Positions 1 to 8,147 of a stretch of 44,179 nucleotides of DNA are shown one piece after another. Location: the NCBI GenBank assembly GCA_038746835.1, contig JBCDKH010000007.1:1-44179 (forward strand), written 5' to 3'. Origin of the DNA: Planctomycetota bacterium. Its GTDB lineage: Bacteria > Planctomycetota > Phycisphaerae > Tepidisphaerales > Tepidisphaeraceae. The translations under genes and the position numbers were made by a program. A model generated the notes under the pieces. The model ran no database searches. It was not told the origin of the DNA and saw nothing but the letters and a program-made list of their open reading frames with translations. Positions within the stretch are counted from its first letter, which is position 1. The number at the start of each line of letters is the position of its first letter.

Positions 1-11
1 ATCGAAAGTAG

Positions 12-60
12 GTCATGCTTCAGCACGACGTCTGACTTTCGCGTCGTGCTGAAGCACGAC
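12..60. repeat. 19-bp inverted repeat (hairpin)
   Basis: Arms at 12-30 and 42-60 are reverse complements except for one base, with an 11-base loop. It could be the terminator of a gene lying before the window or a dispersed palindrome; no T-run follows on the plus strand. No second copy of this core was noticed in the window. Confidence 0.6.
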
Positions 61-69
61 ATACGGCAA

Positions 70-173
70 CTCCGTCATCCTGAGCGAGCGGAGCGAGTCG
101 AAGGACCTCGCCTGGGCTGCCGATGCTGAAGCTACCGCAGCGAGGTCCCTCGGCTGCGCTCGGGATGACGGAG
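70..173 (+). repeat. Palindromic repeat family A, copy 1
   Basis: Imperfect inverted repeat of about 104 bp. The left end begins ctccgtcatcctgagcgag and the right end closes with ggatgacggag; both arms contain the cgaggtcc/ggacctcg core. Three further copies lie at 3621-3718, 31051-31144 and 33094-33186. It lies directly before the CHAD gene and no ORF in it is credible. The arms are well conserved between copies and the central loop is not, which suggests selection or mobilisation of a folded element. Confidence 0.85.
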
Positions 174-195
174 GGGCGCCCAGCGGCGCTTCGCG

Positions 196-201
196 TACAA
201 T
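196..201 (+). promoter_or_regulatory. TACAAT -10-like hexamer, leaderless spacing
   Basis: TACAAT ends six bases before the TTG start at 208. The same TAnnnT-N6-start layout recurs at several other genes here, so transcription probably begins at or next to the start codon. No convincing -35 box is visible. Confidence 0.45.
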
Positions 202-207
202 GCCCGC

Positions 208-1086
208 TTGGTCGCTGTTACCCTGTCACCTTCGGAGCCACTCGAATCGTCGGTCCGCCGGGCGATCGATGTGTTGCTGGGCGACGCAGAAGAGCGGCTG
301 CGTCTTCCGGGCGAGGCGGGGCTCGACAAGGCGATCCACGAGTCGCGGAAACGCATCAAGGAAGTGCGTGGCCTACTCCGTCTGTTCCGCACGTCGCTCC
401 TCGACGACGCTGGCGAACCCGTCCGGCCGTGGGCGAATGATCTGCTGCGGTCGGCCGCCCAGCCGCTGGGTCCGGCGCGGGAGGCGGCGGTAGCGAGGCA
501 GACGTTGGACTCTCTGTCTCTTTCAGGAAACGAGCTCGTCGACCGGGCGGCCGACCGGCATTCGGCAGCGCTTGCGGGTGACGCACCGGACGCGGCCACC
601 GATGCCGCGACGGCCGTCGCGCGCGTGCGATCGGCCTCTGCGGGTTGGCACCTCAAGGCCGACGACTTCACTGCGATCAGGCCGGGCCTGCGTCGGCTGT
701 ACGGCCTAGGGCAGCTGGCGATGGCGCGTGCGTTTCGTGCCGAGGGCGAGCCGGAGGCCTGGCACGACTGGCGCAAGCGGGCCAAAGACCTGCGGTATGC
801 GATGGAGTTCCTCGAGCCGGCTGCGCCGGAGCTGTTGTTGCCGCTGCGGCAGATGGCCAAGGCAGTAACGGATCAGCTCGGCCGGGACCACGATTTGGCG
901 GAACTGGCCGAGTTTGCGTGGGTCGAGGGGCAACACGACGTCGCCGCCGCCGCCGAGGCGGCGCGGGTGGCGGACCATCGAGCAATCGAACGCTCGGGGC
1001 AGCTGCTCTGGGCAGAAAAGCCAAAGGCATTCGTCGAGCGGATCGGGGCATATTGGTCGACCAAGACGACCGTGTCGACAAGCTAG
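208..1086 (+). CDS. CHAD domain-containing protein
   Basis: 292 residues, all helical in character, with the paired His/Arg/Lys-rich helices typical of CHAD (conserved histidine alpha-helical domain) proteins: IHESRKRIKEVRGLLRLFR near residues 47-66 and WHDWRKRAKDLRYAMEFL near 188-205. CHAD proteins bind polyphosphate or other phosphate-rich polymers through these basic faces and are often near polyphosphate or phosphate genes; no such neighbour is seen here. There is no signal peptide, so it is probably cytoplasmic. The TTG start is chosen because it precedes the domain and sits six bases after a TACAAT hexamer; no ATG lies in frame before the domain. The downstream gene is convergent. Confidence 0.85.
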   Translation: MVAVTLSPSEPLESSVRRAIDVLLGDAEERLRLPGEAGLDKAIHESRKRIKEVRGLLRLFRTSLLDDAGEPVRPWANDLLRSAAQPLGPAREAAVARQTLDSLSLSGNELVDRAADRHSAALAGDAPDAATDAATAVARVRSASAGWHLKADDFTAIRPGLRRLYGLGQLAMARAFRAEGEPEAWHDWRKRAKDLRYAMEFLEPAAPELLLPLRQMAKAVTDQLGRDHDLAELAEFAWVEGQHDVAAAAEAARVADHRAIERSGQLLWAEKPKAFVERIGAYWSTKTTVSTS

Positions 1087-1171
1087 AAGTGCTCTGTATC
1101 AATCTGTGTCGCGGTGAGTGTAGCGGGTCACCTGTGAGGCTTTATTGCTCCGCGATATCAGTTCGCAGAAA

Positions 1172-1199
1172 GCTCGCTAGCGCTCGCCGCTAAGCGAGC
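1172..1199. terminator. Hairpin between convergent genes
   Basis: Arms gctcgct (1172-1178) and agcgagc (1193-1199) pair, with inner agcg/cgct pairing and one bulged base. It lies between the convergent CHAD and permease genes; on the minus strand a short T-rich stretch follows. A bidirectional terminator is the simplest reading. Confidence 0.45.
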
Positions 1200-1245
1200 G
1201 GAGATCAGGAACGTTCGATTTTTCCAAGGATCGATCGCACGTCGG

Positions 1246-3054
1246 TCACATTCGGAAGATGGCGCCCATCTTCTTGGCGAGCAAGGCGTTGGCGGAGAGG
1301 ATGGTAAGGGTGAGCAGCACCATCGTCCAGACGCCCAGCGCGCTGGCGACGTAGAGACCGTCGCCGAGGCGGCCGACGAGTTCGTAGATCGCCTTGGTGA
1401 TTGGGTAGTACCCGGCCCGCTGGGCGAGGATGAGCGAGTCGCTCACCTCCAGCATTGCGAAGCTGAATGCCAGCAAGCCGCCCGCGATCAGGTTCGCGAT
1501 GATCAGCGGCATCGTGATCTTGGAGAGCACCCGCCATTTGCTCGCGCCCAGATTGCTCGCTGCCAGCTCCAGGTCGCGCGGAGTCTGTTGCAAGCCAGCC
1601 ACGGCCGCTCGGGCCACATAGGGCAGACGACGGGCGGCGTAGGCGATGATGAGCAGAATCGCCGGGTTTTCCAGGACGTTCAGCCAGCTGAGCCACCCGC
1701 CCGGGCCCGTCTGCTCGGGGAACCAGCGGACGAAGGTGAAGCTGATCGACAGGTAGCCGAACGCCAGCACCAGGCCCGGCACGGCCAGCGGGAGCATGGC
1801 CAGCGCGTCGATGAAGCCGCGTCCGGGTACCCGGCTGCGGACGACGATTACGCCCACGCCAAGCCCGACGACGATCGCCACGAGCGTCGCGGCCGAGGCG
1901 AAGATCAGTGAGTTGCGGACGCTGGACATGACCAGATCGCTCGACAAGGCGGCCTCGTAGTGGCTGCCCGTCAGACCGGTGGGCCAGATGCTCTGGTACC
2001 ACTGGCCCGTCTGCGTGACGCTGGTCGTGATGACGGCGATGTGCGGGACGACGGCCAAGCCGAAGACGAACAGGAATGGCAGCGCGGCCAGGCCGGCTTT
2101 GAGGCCGCGGAGCTTGATCGGGGTCGCGACCACGCCGGCCTTGGTGGTCGCTGCGTCGAAGCCTCGGCCGAGGAGGATCTTGCCGATCGCGTAGAGCAGC
2201 ACGCTGGCTGCGAGCATGACGACGACCAGTGCGTAGGGCACGGGGTTGCCCTGGGCTTCGGTGAGTCGCTCGAAGATCTGGACGGGCGTGACCTCGCGAT
2301 AGTTGAAGACGAGCGGCGTGCCGAGCTCGGTGAAGCTCCAGATGAGGACGAGCGTGCACCCGGCGAACAGGCCGGGCCGGATGAGCGGCAGCGTGATGCG
2401 GCGGAAGACCGTCATGCGGCTGGCCCCGAGGTTTCGCGCCGCCTGCTCCATCGCCGGGTCCACGTTGGCCAGAGCGGCCTGGACGTTGAGCAGGAGGATC
2501 GGGTAGAGGTGCAGCGCCTCGACCAGGACGACGCCCGCAAAGCGATACTTGCCGAGCCAGTCGATGCCGAGCGACGTGTCCACGCCGAAGTACCCGACGA
2601 AGGTGGTCAGCGGGCCGAAGGTGCCCAGGACGGTCTTCAGGCCGACGGCACCGACGAGAGGCGGCAGGACGAGCGGCACGAGCAGCAGCCCGCCGAGCAG
2701 CGTTTTCCCGGCAAAGTCGAACTTCACGCTCAGGATCGCCAGCGGCAGCGCGATCGCCAGCGAGACGAACGTCGTCGCCACGGCAATGACGGCCGCATTC
2801 CACAGGCCTTTGAGCAGGGCCGCGTCGGTCAGGACGAGCTTGAGGTAGTCGATGCTGAATCCGCCCGTGGGCGAGCGGAACCCCTCGCCGACGACGTTCA
2901 GGATCGGCCAGACGAGGAAGATCGCAAAGAACAGCAGCAGTGCCCCGGCCAGCAACAGATGACCACGAGGGACGGTCGCAAGCTCGCGGCTCCAGCGTTT
3001 GGTGAGCGGCTCGCGGACCACGGGCATGGCTGGCAGATCGTCGGCAGCGGTCAT
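1246..3054 (-). CDS. Fused two-domain ABC transporter permease (iron(III)/FbpB type)
   Basis: About 602 residues with two consecutive binding-protein-dependent permease domains, each of roughly six membrane segments. Each half carries the cytoplasmic EAA-type loop that docks the ATPase: EQAARNLGASRMTVFRRITL in the first and ELAASNLGASKWRVLSKITM in the second. Duplicated permeases of this layout belong to the ferric iron (FbpB/FutB) and thiamine (ThiP) branch; the substrate cannot be told from sequence alone. The start at 3054 (MTAADDLPAMPVV) is preferred over an in-frame TTG 39 bases upstream. No ATPase or binding-protein gene is adjacent, so partners must be encoded elsewhere. It is divergent from the terminase small-subunit gene. 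Confidence 0.85.
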   Translation of the reverse strand: MTAADDLPAMPVVREPLTKRWSRELATVPRGHLLLAGALLLFFAIFLVWPILNVVGEGFRSPTGGFSIDYLKLVLTDAALLKGLWNAAVIAVATTFVSLAIALPLAILSVKFDFAGKTLLGGLLLVPLVLPPLVGAVGLKTVLGTFGPLTTFVGYFGVDTSLGIDWLGKYRFAGVVLVEALHLYPILLLNVQAALANVDPAMEQAARNLGASRMTVFRRITLPLIRPGLFAGCTLVLIWSFTELGTPLVFNYREVTPVQIFERLTEAQGNPVPYALVVVMLAASVLLYAIGKILLGRGFDAATTKAGVVATPIKLRGLKAGLAALPFLFVFGLAVVPHIAVITTSVTQTGQWYQSIWPTGLTGSHYEAALSSDLVMSSVRNSLIFASAATLVAIVVGLGVGVIVVRSRVPGRGFIDALAMLPLAVPGLVLAFGYLSISFTFVRWFPEQTGPGGWLSWLNVLENPAILLIIAYAARRLPYVARAAVAGLQQTPRDLELAASNLGASKWRVLSKITMPLIIANLIAGGLLAFSFAMLEVSDSLILAQRAGYYPITKAIYELVGRLGDGLYVASALGVWTMVLLTLTILSANALLAKKMGAIFRM

Positions 3055-3140
3055 CAGGAGCCGGAGGGTTACCGGCAACGGGCAAACTGTCAACGAACTC
3101 GCCCCGGCGGCCCCAGCGGCGCAGCGCGGAGGCGTCGTTC

Positions 3141-3599
3141 GTGAGCGATTCCCCGACCTCTTCAGCCCGCAAACGTGGCCCTTACCCGTCCCAGCTCCTG
3201 TCGAAGGCGCAACGGCTGTACTTGCAGGCCATTCGTGAAGGCACGTGCCCGCACGAGGCGGCGGATCGGCTGCGGATTCGCGACGACACGCTGCTCCGCT
3301 GGACGCGTCGCGAGATCTTCAAGGAGCAACTCGACACCATCATGCGTGCGAAGGACATCCGCCGCGAGCAGGCGATGGCCCAGGCGGCCGTCGAGGCAGC
3401 GATCATGCTGTCCGATGCGGTGGCCGGGAAGGTCAAGCTCGACCCGGCGAGGCAGCGTGCGTGTGTGGAACTCGTGAAGCTGGCACGACGCGTCGAGGGG
3501 ACGGAGTCGAAGAGCGAGCCGAGTCCGGAAGAACAGGTCCACGCGGGGGACGTCGCGTCGAACGAGATCGAGGCACTGCGACGCACGATCGAGTCGTGA
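3141..3599 (+). CDS. Putative terminase small subunit-like HTH protein
   Basis: 152 residues with a GTG start and a good ribosome site (ggagg, 8 bases before). Residues about 25-60 look like a helix-turn-helix (a TCPHEAADRLRIRDDTLLRW segment) of the kind used by phage small terminase subunits for DNA recognition; the rest is basic and helical with an acidic tail. The assignment rests mainly on its position, 147 bp upstream of a convincing large terminase, and on its size. By family knowledge a small subunit binds the packaging site and regulates the large-subunit ATPase. Alternatively it is a stand-alone DNA-binding protein. A family A repeat separates it from the large subunit. Confidence 0.55.
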   Translation: MSDSPTSSARKRGPYPSQLLSKAQRLYLQAIREGTCPHEAADRLRIRDDTLLRWTRREIFKEQLDTIMRAKDIRREQAMAQAAVEAAIMLSDAVAGKVKLDPARQRACVELVKLARRVEGTESKSEPSPEEQVHAGDVASNEIEALRRTIES

Positions 3600-3620
3600 C
3601 GCATCACAGAACGTGACCTC

Positions 3621-3718
3621 ATCCGTCATCCCGAGCGCAGCCGAGGGACCTCGTCTGGTTTTCCAACGAGTCGCAAGCGAGGTCCTTCGACTCGCTCCGC
3701 TCGCTCAGGATGACGGAT
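3621..3718 (-). repeat. Palindromic repeat family A, copy 2
   Basis: 98-bp imperfect palindrome in the orientation opposite to the other three copies; ends atccgtcatc and gatgacggat. It fills most of the 147-bp gap between the two terminase genes, so the pair either is not co-transcribed or carries this hairpin inside its transcript. Confidence 0.85.
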
Positions 3719-3746
3719 TTGCACATCTGTCCGCATTTGAACGCCC

Positions 3747-5153
3747 ATGAAGAAGCTCGCGCTCAAACCTCTGTCGACGCCGGACCAGTTGCACGCGTGG
3801 GTGAAGCTCTTCTGCGGACTCGACGTGCCGCGGACGGCGTTGTGCCCGAAGCATGACGCGCCGTTCGACTACCTGGTCCGGGCCTACTTCGAGCCGGCAC
3901 GCGACCTGGTCGTCTGGGCCCCGCGTGGTGGCGGGAAGACCAGGCTCGCCGCCGTCGCGACGCTGCTCGATCTCCTCCACAAGCCCGGCACCGCCGTCCG
4001 CTTGCTGGGCGGGTCGCTGGAGCAGTCGCTCAAAATGTGGGACTATCTGCTGCCCGACCTCGTCCGTGTCGGCCGGCTGCTGTTGCCCGACGGCAAGCTG
4101 CCGCGCGAGTCGACGCGAAAGGTGAAGCTGACCAACGGCTCGACGGCGGCTGTGCTGACGCAGAGCCAGCGGGCCGTGCGGGGGTTGCGTGTGCAGAAGC
4201 TGCGGTGCGACGAGGTCGAGCTGTTCGACGACAACGTGTGGGAAGCCGCGCAGCTCGCGACGCGTAGCACCGAACACGCGACGGCCGCCATCGAAGCGGC
4301 GAGCACGCACCACAAGTCGGGCGGGCTCATGGGCCGGGTCATCGACAACGCCGCCGGTCGCGACGCGGCCGTGGTTCGGTGGTGCCTGCTCGACGTGCTG
4401 CAGCCGTGCCCGGCGACGCGGGACTGTGACAAGTGCGTGCTCTTCGACGAGTGCCGCGGCCGGGCGAAAGAGAGGACGAGCGGGTTCGTCTCGATCGACG
4501 ACGCGGTGCGGATGAAGGGCCGCGTGTCGGTCGAGACGTGGCAGGCCGAGATGCTGTGTCGTCGGCCGTCGACGCGCGGCCGGGTCTTCGGCAGCTTCAA
4601 CGAGGACGTGCACGTCCGGCCATTCGATGGCGACGCAGAGGACATGGCGATCGGCGTGGATTTCGGCTTTGCGGCGCCGTTCGTCGCGCTGTGGATCGCG
4701 ACGATCGGCGACGTCCGACACGTGGTCGACGAGTACGTGCAGCCCGGCCGAACCGTGCCGGAGCACGCGGCTGAGCTGTCGAGTCGGGATTGGCCGGCGA
4801 GGCAGATTTACTGCGATCCCGCCGGCGCGGCCGTGGTGGGTCAGACGGGTGCGAGCGACGCGGCGGTCTTGCGTCGTGCGGGGTTCAAGGTTCGGTTCCG
4901 CGCGAGCCGGATTGCCGAGGGTCTGGAGCTGATCCGTCGTGACTTGAAACCCGCCGACGGCAGTCTGCCGAGACTGCTGATCGACCCGCGTTGCAAGCGG
5001 CTGATCGAGGCGATGCGGAGCTACCACTACCCCGACACCGGCGGCGAATTGCCCCAAAAGGATGGCACGCACGACCACTCGATCGACGCGTTGCGCTATG
5101 CCTTAATCCACCTCGCCCGCCCCGTCACGATCACGGGCGGCGGGCTGTACTAA
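3747..5153 (+). CDS. Terminase large subunit-like ATPase/nuclease
   Basis: 468 residues. The N-terminal ATPase has a Walker A-like WAPRGGGKT (residues 57-65) and a Walker B-like LRCDEVE (152-158, D155/E156). The C-terminal RNase H-like nuclease keeps the expected acidic positions: D305 in GVDFGFA, D357 in YCDPAG, and D443/D447 in HDHSIDALRY, the last being the classic closing motif of large terminases. Between the domains lies a four-Cys cluster (C221, C227, C230, C236), likely a zinc knuckle. In phages this enzyme pumps and cuts concatemeric DNA. No portal, protease, capsid or tail gene accompanies it, so it is either a remnant, part of a dispersed gene-transfer-agent-like set, or domesticated. 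All catalytic residues are intact, which argues against simple decay. Confidence 0.85.
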   Translation: MKKLALKPLSTPDQLHAWVKLFCGLDVPRTALCPKHDAPFDYLVRAYFEPARDLVVWAPRGGGKTRLAAVATLLDLLHKPGTAVRLLGGSLEQSLKMWDYLLPDLVRVGRLLLPDGKLPRESTRKVKLTNGSTAAVLTQSQRAVRGLRVQKLRCDEVELFDDNVWEAAQLATRSTEHATAAIEAASTHHKSGGLMGRVIDNAAGRDAAVVRWCLLDVLQPCPATRDCDKCVLFDECRGRAKERTSGFVSIDDAVRMKGRVSVETWQAEMLCRRPSTRGRVFGSFNEDVHVRPFDGDAEDMAIGVDFGFAAPFVALWIATIGDVRHVVDEYVQPGRTVPEHAAELSSRDWPARQIYCDPAGAAVVGQTGASDAAVLRRAGFKVRFRASRIAEGLELIRRDLKPADGSLPRLLIDPRCKRLIEAMRSYHYPDTGGELPQKDGTHDHSIDALRYALIHLARPVTITGGGLY

Positions 5154-5224
5154 CGAGGGACGCGATGTTCGCAGCGTCACCGTGTCGCGTGGAACAACCA
5201 CACGCGACTCGTTAGGTTTCAAGC

Positions 5225-6286
5225 ATGGAACTCATTTTGAAGATAGTGGCGGGTGTGGTGTTGGGTGGGCTGATCTTCATCCTGCTTGGATACTTCCTCA
5301 TCAAGTTTCTCTTCTGGCGTCTCAAGCGCAACGTCACCAACGCGCTGGATGAGTTCAAGAAGTTCAGCGAGGTCGGCGCTGGAACGATGATCCAGACGGA
5401 CATCGACCTTGCGCGAAACGACGATGCCGAGCTTTCTGCCGATGCTCAGGCTGCTGTCGACGAGTTCCATGGCGAAGGGTTCGATCACGCAGGCGTGTAC
5501 GACGCCGGCGGTGGCATGATGAAGCTCGTTCTGTTCGCCCGGCCGTCCGACAGCGTTTGGGGCGCCGTCACCATCGCGGCAATCACGGGGCCGGTGAAGG
5601 ACGTTGTCAGCCACCACGCCGATGGGCAGTGGACGACGCACACGTCGAACAAGGATCTGGGTTTCAAGGAGCTCGACGGCATCACGAAGGTTCGCGTGCC
5701 CGACTCAACCGTCGCCAACCTGCTCTCGCGTCATCTCGCCGAGCGTCCGGAAGGTGAGTACCAGCCGGCGACAACGGAGAACGTCGTCGAAGCGATAAAG
5801 CTCGCTGTTCGCGATGAAGGTTTGCTTCGCGCGTGGCGTGGTGGCATCGATGACTCTGAAGTGCAGAAGAACCTCCAAGCTGTCGGCGACGACACGGACG
5901 AAGGACAAGCCGCCTTCGCTGCCATGATGGCCCGCGGGCAGGCGATCAGCGCGCTCGACGAGGCATTCGCGACCGCCTTCCGTGAGACGACCACGCTGCC
6001 GGTCGCGCGCTGGGAAGAGATTGAAGATCGCCTGCGGATCGTCCACCCGCTCTCCAACTCCGAGCAACTCGGCCAAGCGCTCTACGGCGACGATGCCGAC
6101 GACAACGCGTTCGAAGAAAACCCCGGCGGCGAGACAATGGTCCGACGGTTCGTCAAAGCCAACAACGCCCTACCGCCAGACAAGAAGCTCGAACACGTCG
6201 GCCCGGTTGAGATTCGAGCCGCTCACAAACTGCTCCGTGCCGAGGTCTTTGTCGAGCGCGAGTGGGACGACGACGAGTCAGATTGA
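5225..6286 (+). CDS. Membrane-anchored protein of unknown function
   Basis: 353 residues. One strong membrane segment at residues 4-32 (ILKIVAGVVLGGLIFILLG and following) is followed by a basic stretch, so the large remainder is probably cytoplasmic. The soluble part is acidic, ends in EREWDDDESD, and contains an alternating beta/alpha region around residues 75-150. I do not recognise the family. Codon use is less GC-biased than in neighbouring housekeeping genes, and the gene sits between the orphan terminase and a toxin-antitoxin module, so it may be part of acquired DNA. Nothing in it looks like a phage structural protein. Confidence 0.7.
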   Translation: MELILKIVAGVVLGGLIFILLGYFLIKFLFWRLKRNVTNALDEFKKFSEVGAGTMIQTDIDLARNDDAELSADAQAAVDEFHGEGFDHAGVYDAGGGMMKLVLFARPSDSVWGAVTIAAITGPVKDVVSHHADGQWTTHTSNKDLGFKELDGITKVRVPDSTVANLLSRHLAERPEGEYQPATTENVVEAIKLAVRDEGLLRAWRGGIDDSEVQKNLQAVGDDTDEGQAAFAAMMARGQAISALDEAFATAFRETTTLPVARWEEIEDRLRIVHPLSNSEQLGQALYGDDADDNAFEENPGGETMVRRFVKANNALPPDKKLEHVGPVEIRAAHKLLRAEVFVEREWDDDESD

Positions 6287-6337
6287 CGTCGTGAAGGAGC
6301 TACTGCTGAGCAAGATCGAAACAGACGCCGTTTGTCA

Positions 6338-6598
6338 TCAGTCGTAGTGCCCGCGGCAGGCGATGACACGGATAGCCGTTTCCGTAACGCTGTAGACGAG
6401 TCGGTGCTCATCGCTGATACGACGAGACCAACAGCCAGTGAGGTTTCCCTTCAGCGGCTCGGGTTTTCCGGTGCCCTCGAGTGGTGTGCGTGCGACTTCG
6501 TCAGCGAGCTTCAGTGTCTTGACCGCCAGCCGGCGTTCGTTCGAGGTCAACCATTGCAGGTCTCGGAGTGCTTTGGGTTCGAACTCAACGACCCTCAT
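6338..6598 (-). CDS. yoeB: YoeB/Txe-family toxin (ribosome-dependent mRNase)
   Basis: 86 residues starting MRVVEFEPKAL. Matches YoeB throughout: the acidic GKPEPLKG segment, the WSRRISDEHRLVYSV core and the terminal CRGHYD. The family catalytic set (Glu, Arg, and the His-Tyr pair near the C-terminus) is present. YoeB binds the ribosomal A site and cleaves mRNA there, arresting translation. The start codon (6598, or ATG at 6601) lies inside the end of the antitoxin gene, overlapping by about 14-17 bases, the usual translational coupling for these modules. Confidence 0.92.
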   Translation of the reverse strand: MRVVEFEPKALRDLQWLTSNERRLAVKTLKLADEVARTPLEGTGKPEPLKGNLTGCWSRRISDEHRLVYSVTETAIRVIACRGHYD

Positions 6599-6863
6599 CA
6601 TCGACCTCCGCGTCGAGGTCGAAGGCATCAATCTCCTCCTGCGTGATGCCGAGCCGTTGCATCACTTCCTCCATGGGAATCCACTCGTCTGACGCCAGCG
6701 ATTCCTCAAGTCGCTGACGCATCTTCGGATGATTCAGCAACCGCTCGGCCTCGCCGTCCGATGTCATTCTCCGCCACGTCTCGATGGGCACGACCGCCGC
6801 CTCCGGGTGGCCCTGCTCGTTCATGATGTAGCGGACCTTTGCGTCGGCCAAGGAGGTGCTCAT
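6585..6863 (-). CDS. Phd/YefM-like antitoxin
   Basis: 92 residues. The N-terminal part (KVRYIMNEQGHPEAAVVPIE, residues 10-29) resembles the Phd/YefM fold, which dimerises and binds the operator; the acidic C-terminal half (EEIDAFDLDAEVDDEGR) is the sort of flexible tail that wraps the YoeB toxin. It precedes and overlaps the toxin gene. A TATAGT hexamer lies exactly six bases before the ATG, consistent with a leaderless transcript and with autorepression at that site by the complex. The family is assigned from the partner and N-terminal pattern rather than from a full alignment. Confidence 0.82.
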   Translation of the reverse strand: MSTSLADAKVRYIMNEQGHPEAAVVPIETWRRMTSDGEAERLLNHPKMRQRLEESLASDEWIPMEEVMQRLGITQEEIDAFDLDAEVDDEGR

Positions 6864-6869
6864 GCTCAG

Positions 6870-6875
6870 ACTATA
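6870..6875 (-). promoter_or_regulatory. TATAGT -10-like hexamer of the antitoxin gene
   Basis: On the minus strand TATAGT is followed by exactly six bases and then the antitoxin ATG (6863). It is the best-matched of the TAnnnT-N6-start sites in the window. It lies in the 25-bp gap after the sucC stop. Confidence 0.5.
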
Positions 6876-6888
6876 ACAGGTCGCGCCA

Positions 6889-8079
6889 TCAAGCCGCCTG
6901 CTTGACCGCCGACGTCACTTTCTCCGCGGCGTCGGTCAGGTCGGTGGCCGTCTGAAGGGTCGGCAGATCACCCGATGCACCGGCGAGGATGTCGCGGGCT
7001 TTTTCGACGTTGGTGCCTTCGAGCCGGACTACCACCGGGACCTGGAAGCCAATCTGTTTGCCGGCTTCGACGAGGGCGTCGGCGATGAGGTCGCAGCGGG
7101 CGATGCCGCCGAAGATGTTGACCATGATGCCTTTCACCGAGTCGTCGGCGAGGATGATCTTGAACGCCTCGATCGCGCCTTCGCTCGTGACGCTGCCGCC
7201 GACGTCGAGGAAGTTGGCCGGCTCGCCACCGTGGAGCTTGATGACGTCCATCGTCGCCATCGCCAGACCCGCACCGTTGACAAGGCAGCCGATCGTGCCG
7301 TCGAGCTGGATGTAGTTGAGGTCGGCCTTGGCGGCGCGGACGTCGAGCTCCTTCTCCTGGCTCGTGTCCTGCATCGCGGCGATCTCCTTCTGTCGGAAGG
7401 CGGCGTTGCCGTCGAAGGTGAACTTGGCGTCGATGGCGAGCAGCTCGCCTTCCTTCGTGATGACGAGCGGGTTGATTTCCGCCAGCTCCGCATCGGTCTC
7501 GAGAAAGGCCTTAGCGAGGTTGACCATCAGCATGGCCGCCTTCATGACCATCTTGCCTTCGAAGCCGAGCTTGAAGGCGACCTCGCGGGCCTGAAACGGC
7601 TGCAGGCCCATGAGCGGATGAAGCGGTTCCTTGATGATTGCGTCCGGGTTCTTCGCCGCGACCTCTTCGATCTCCACGCCACCTTCGGCCGAGGCGATGA
7701 GCACGGGCGTTCCCTTGCCGCGGTCAACAGTGACGCCGACGTAGTACTCCTTCTCGATGTCGACGCCTGGTGCGACCAGCAGCACGCTGACCGGCACGCC
7801 CTCGGGGCCGGTCTGGTTGTTGGTCATGCGGTTACTCAGCATGAACTCCGCCGCCTCGCGAACCTCGTCGGCCGACTTGCAGAGCTTGACGAAGCCCGCC
7901 TTGCCCCGGCCGCCCGCGTAGACCTGGGCCTTGACGACGACGAGATCGCCCTTGCCTTCGCCGTCGAACTTCTGGTATGCGGCGACGGCTTCGTCGACGC
8001 TCCGCACGACCTCGCCGTCGGGCACGGGCAGGCCGTAATCGGAGAGAATCTTGCGTCCTTGGTATTCGTGGGCCTTCAT
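6889..8079 (-). CDS. sucC: Succinate-CoA ligase (ADP-forming) beta subunit
   Basis: 396 residues from [20 protein letters not shown]. Full-length match to SucC: N-terminal ATP-grasp domain with [15 protein letters not shown], the INPLV segment, and the C-terminal CoA-ligase domain with [18 protein letters not shown] and [10 protein letters not shown]. It catalyses, with SucD, the substrate-level phosphorylation step of the TCA cycle, succinyl-CoA to succinate. The usual neighbour sucD is absent from the window. The ATG at 8079 is the standard family start; an upstream in-frame extension is unrelated to the family. A TAGCCT hexamer lies eight bases upstream of the ATG. It is flanked on both sides by toxin-antitoxin modules. 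Confidence 0.96.
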   Translation of the reverse strand: MKAHEYQGRKILSDYGLPVPDGEVVRSVDEAVAAYQKFDGEGKGDLVVVKAQVYAGGRGKAGFVKLCKSADEVREAAEFMLSNRMTNNQTGPEGVPVSVLLVAPGVDIEKEYYVGVTVDRGKGTPVLIASAEGGVEIEEVAAKNPDAIIKEPLHPLMGLQPFQAREVAFKLGFEGKMVMKAAMLMVNLAKAFLETDAELAEINPLVITKEGELLAIDAKFTFDGNAAFRQKEIAAMQDTSQEKELDVRAAKADLNYIQLDGTIGCLVNGAGLAMATMDVIKLHGGEPANFLDVGGSVTSEGAIEAFKIILADDSVKGIMVNIFGGIARCDLIADALVEAGKQIGFQVPVVVRLEGTNVEKARDILAGASGDLPTLQTATDLTDAAEKVTSAVKQAA

Positions 8080-8119
8080 GCGAAGCAAGGCTAGGCGAGC
8101 GGGGTCGCGGTTTGCGCCG

Positions 8120-8125
8120 TACACT
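8120..8125 (+). promoter_or_regulatory. TACACT -10-like hexamer of the AbrB-Doc module
   Basis: TACACT lies 22 bases before the antitoxin ATG at 8148, and an aggag ribosome site (8136-8140) sits seven bases before that ATG, so this module would have a short conventional leader. It lies in the 68-bp divergent gap shared with sucC. Confidence 0.4.
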
Positions 8126-8147
8126 TCGCCGGACTAGGAGCTACGCG

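Noticed and set aside
1205-3172. A 655-codon open frame on the minus strand overlapping the permease
   Set aside because: Arg/Pro/Ala-rich with no membrane or domain pattern; it is a shadow of the permease in another frame, which shows proper membrane segments and EAA loops.
3705-5078. A 457-codon open frame antisense to the terminase
   Set aside because: His/Arg/Val-rich shadow without any motif; the plus strand has all terminase motifs.
3141-6286. A complete prophage
   Set aside because: Only terminase genes are phage-like; no integrase, attachment repeats, portal, capsid, tail or lysis gene was found.
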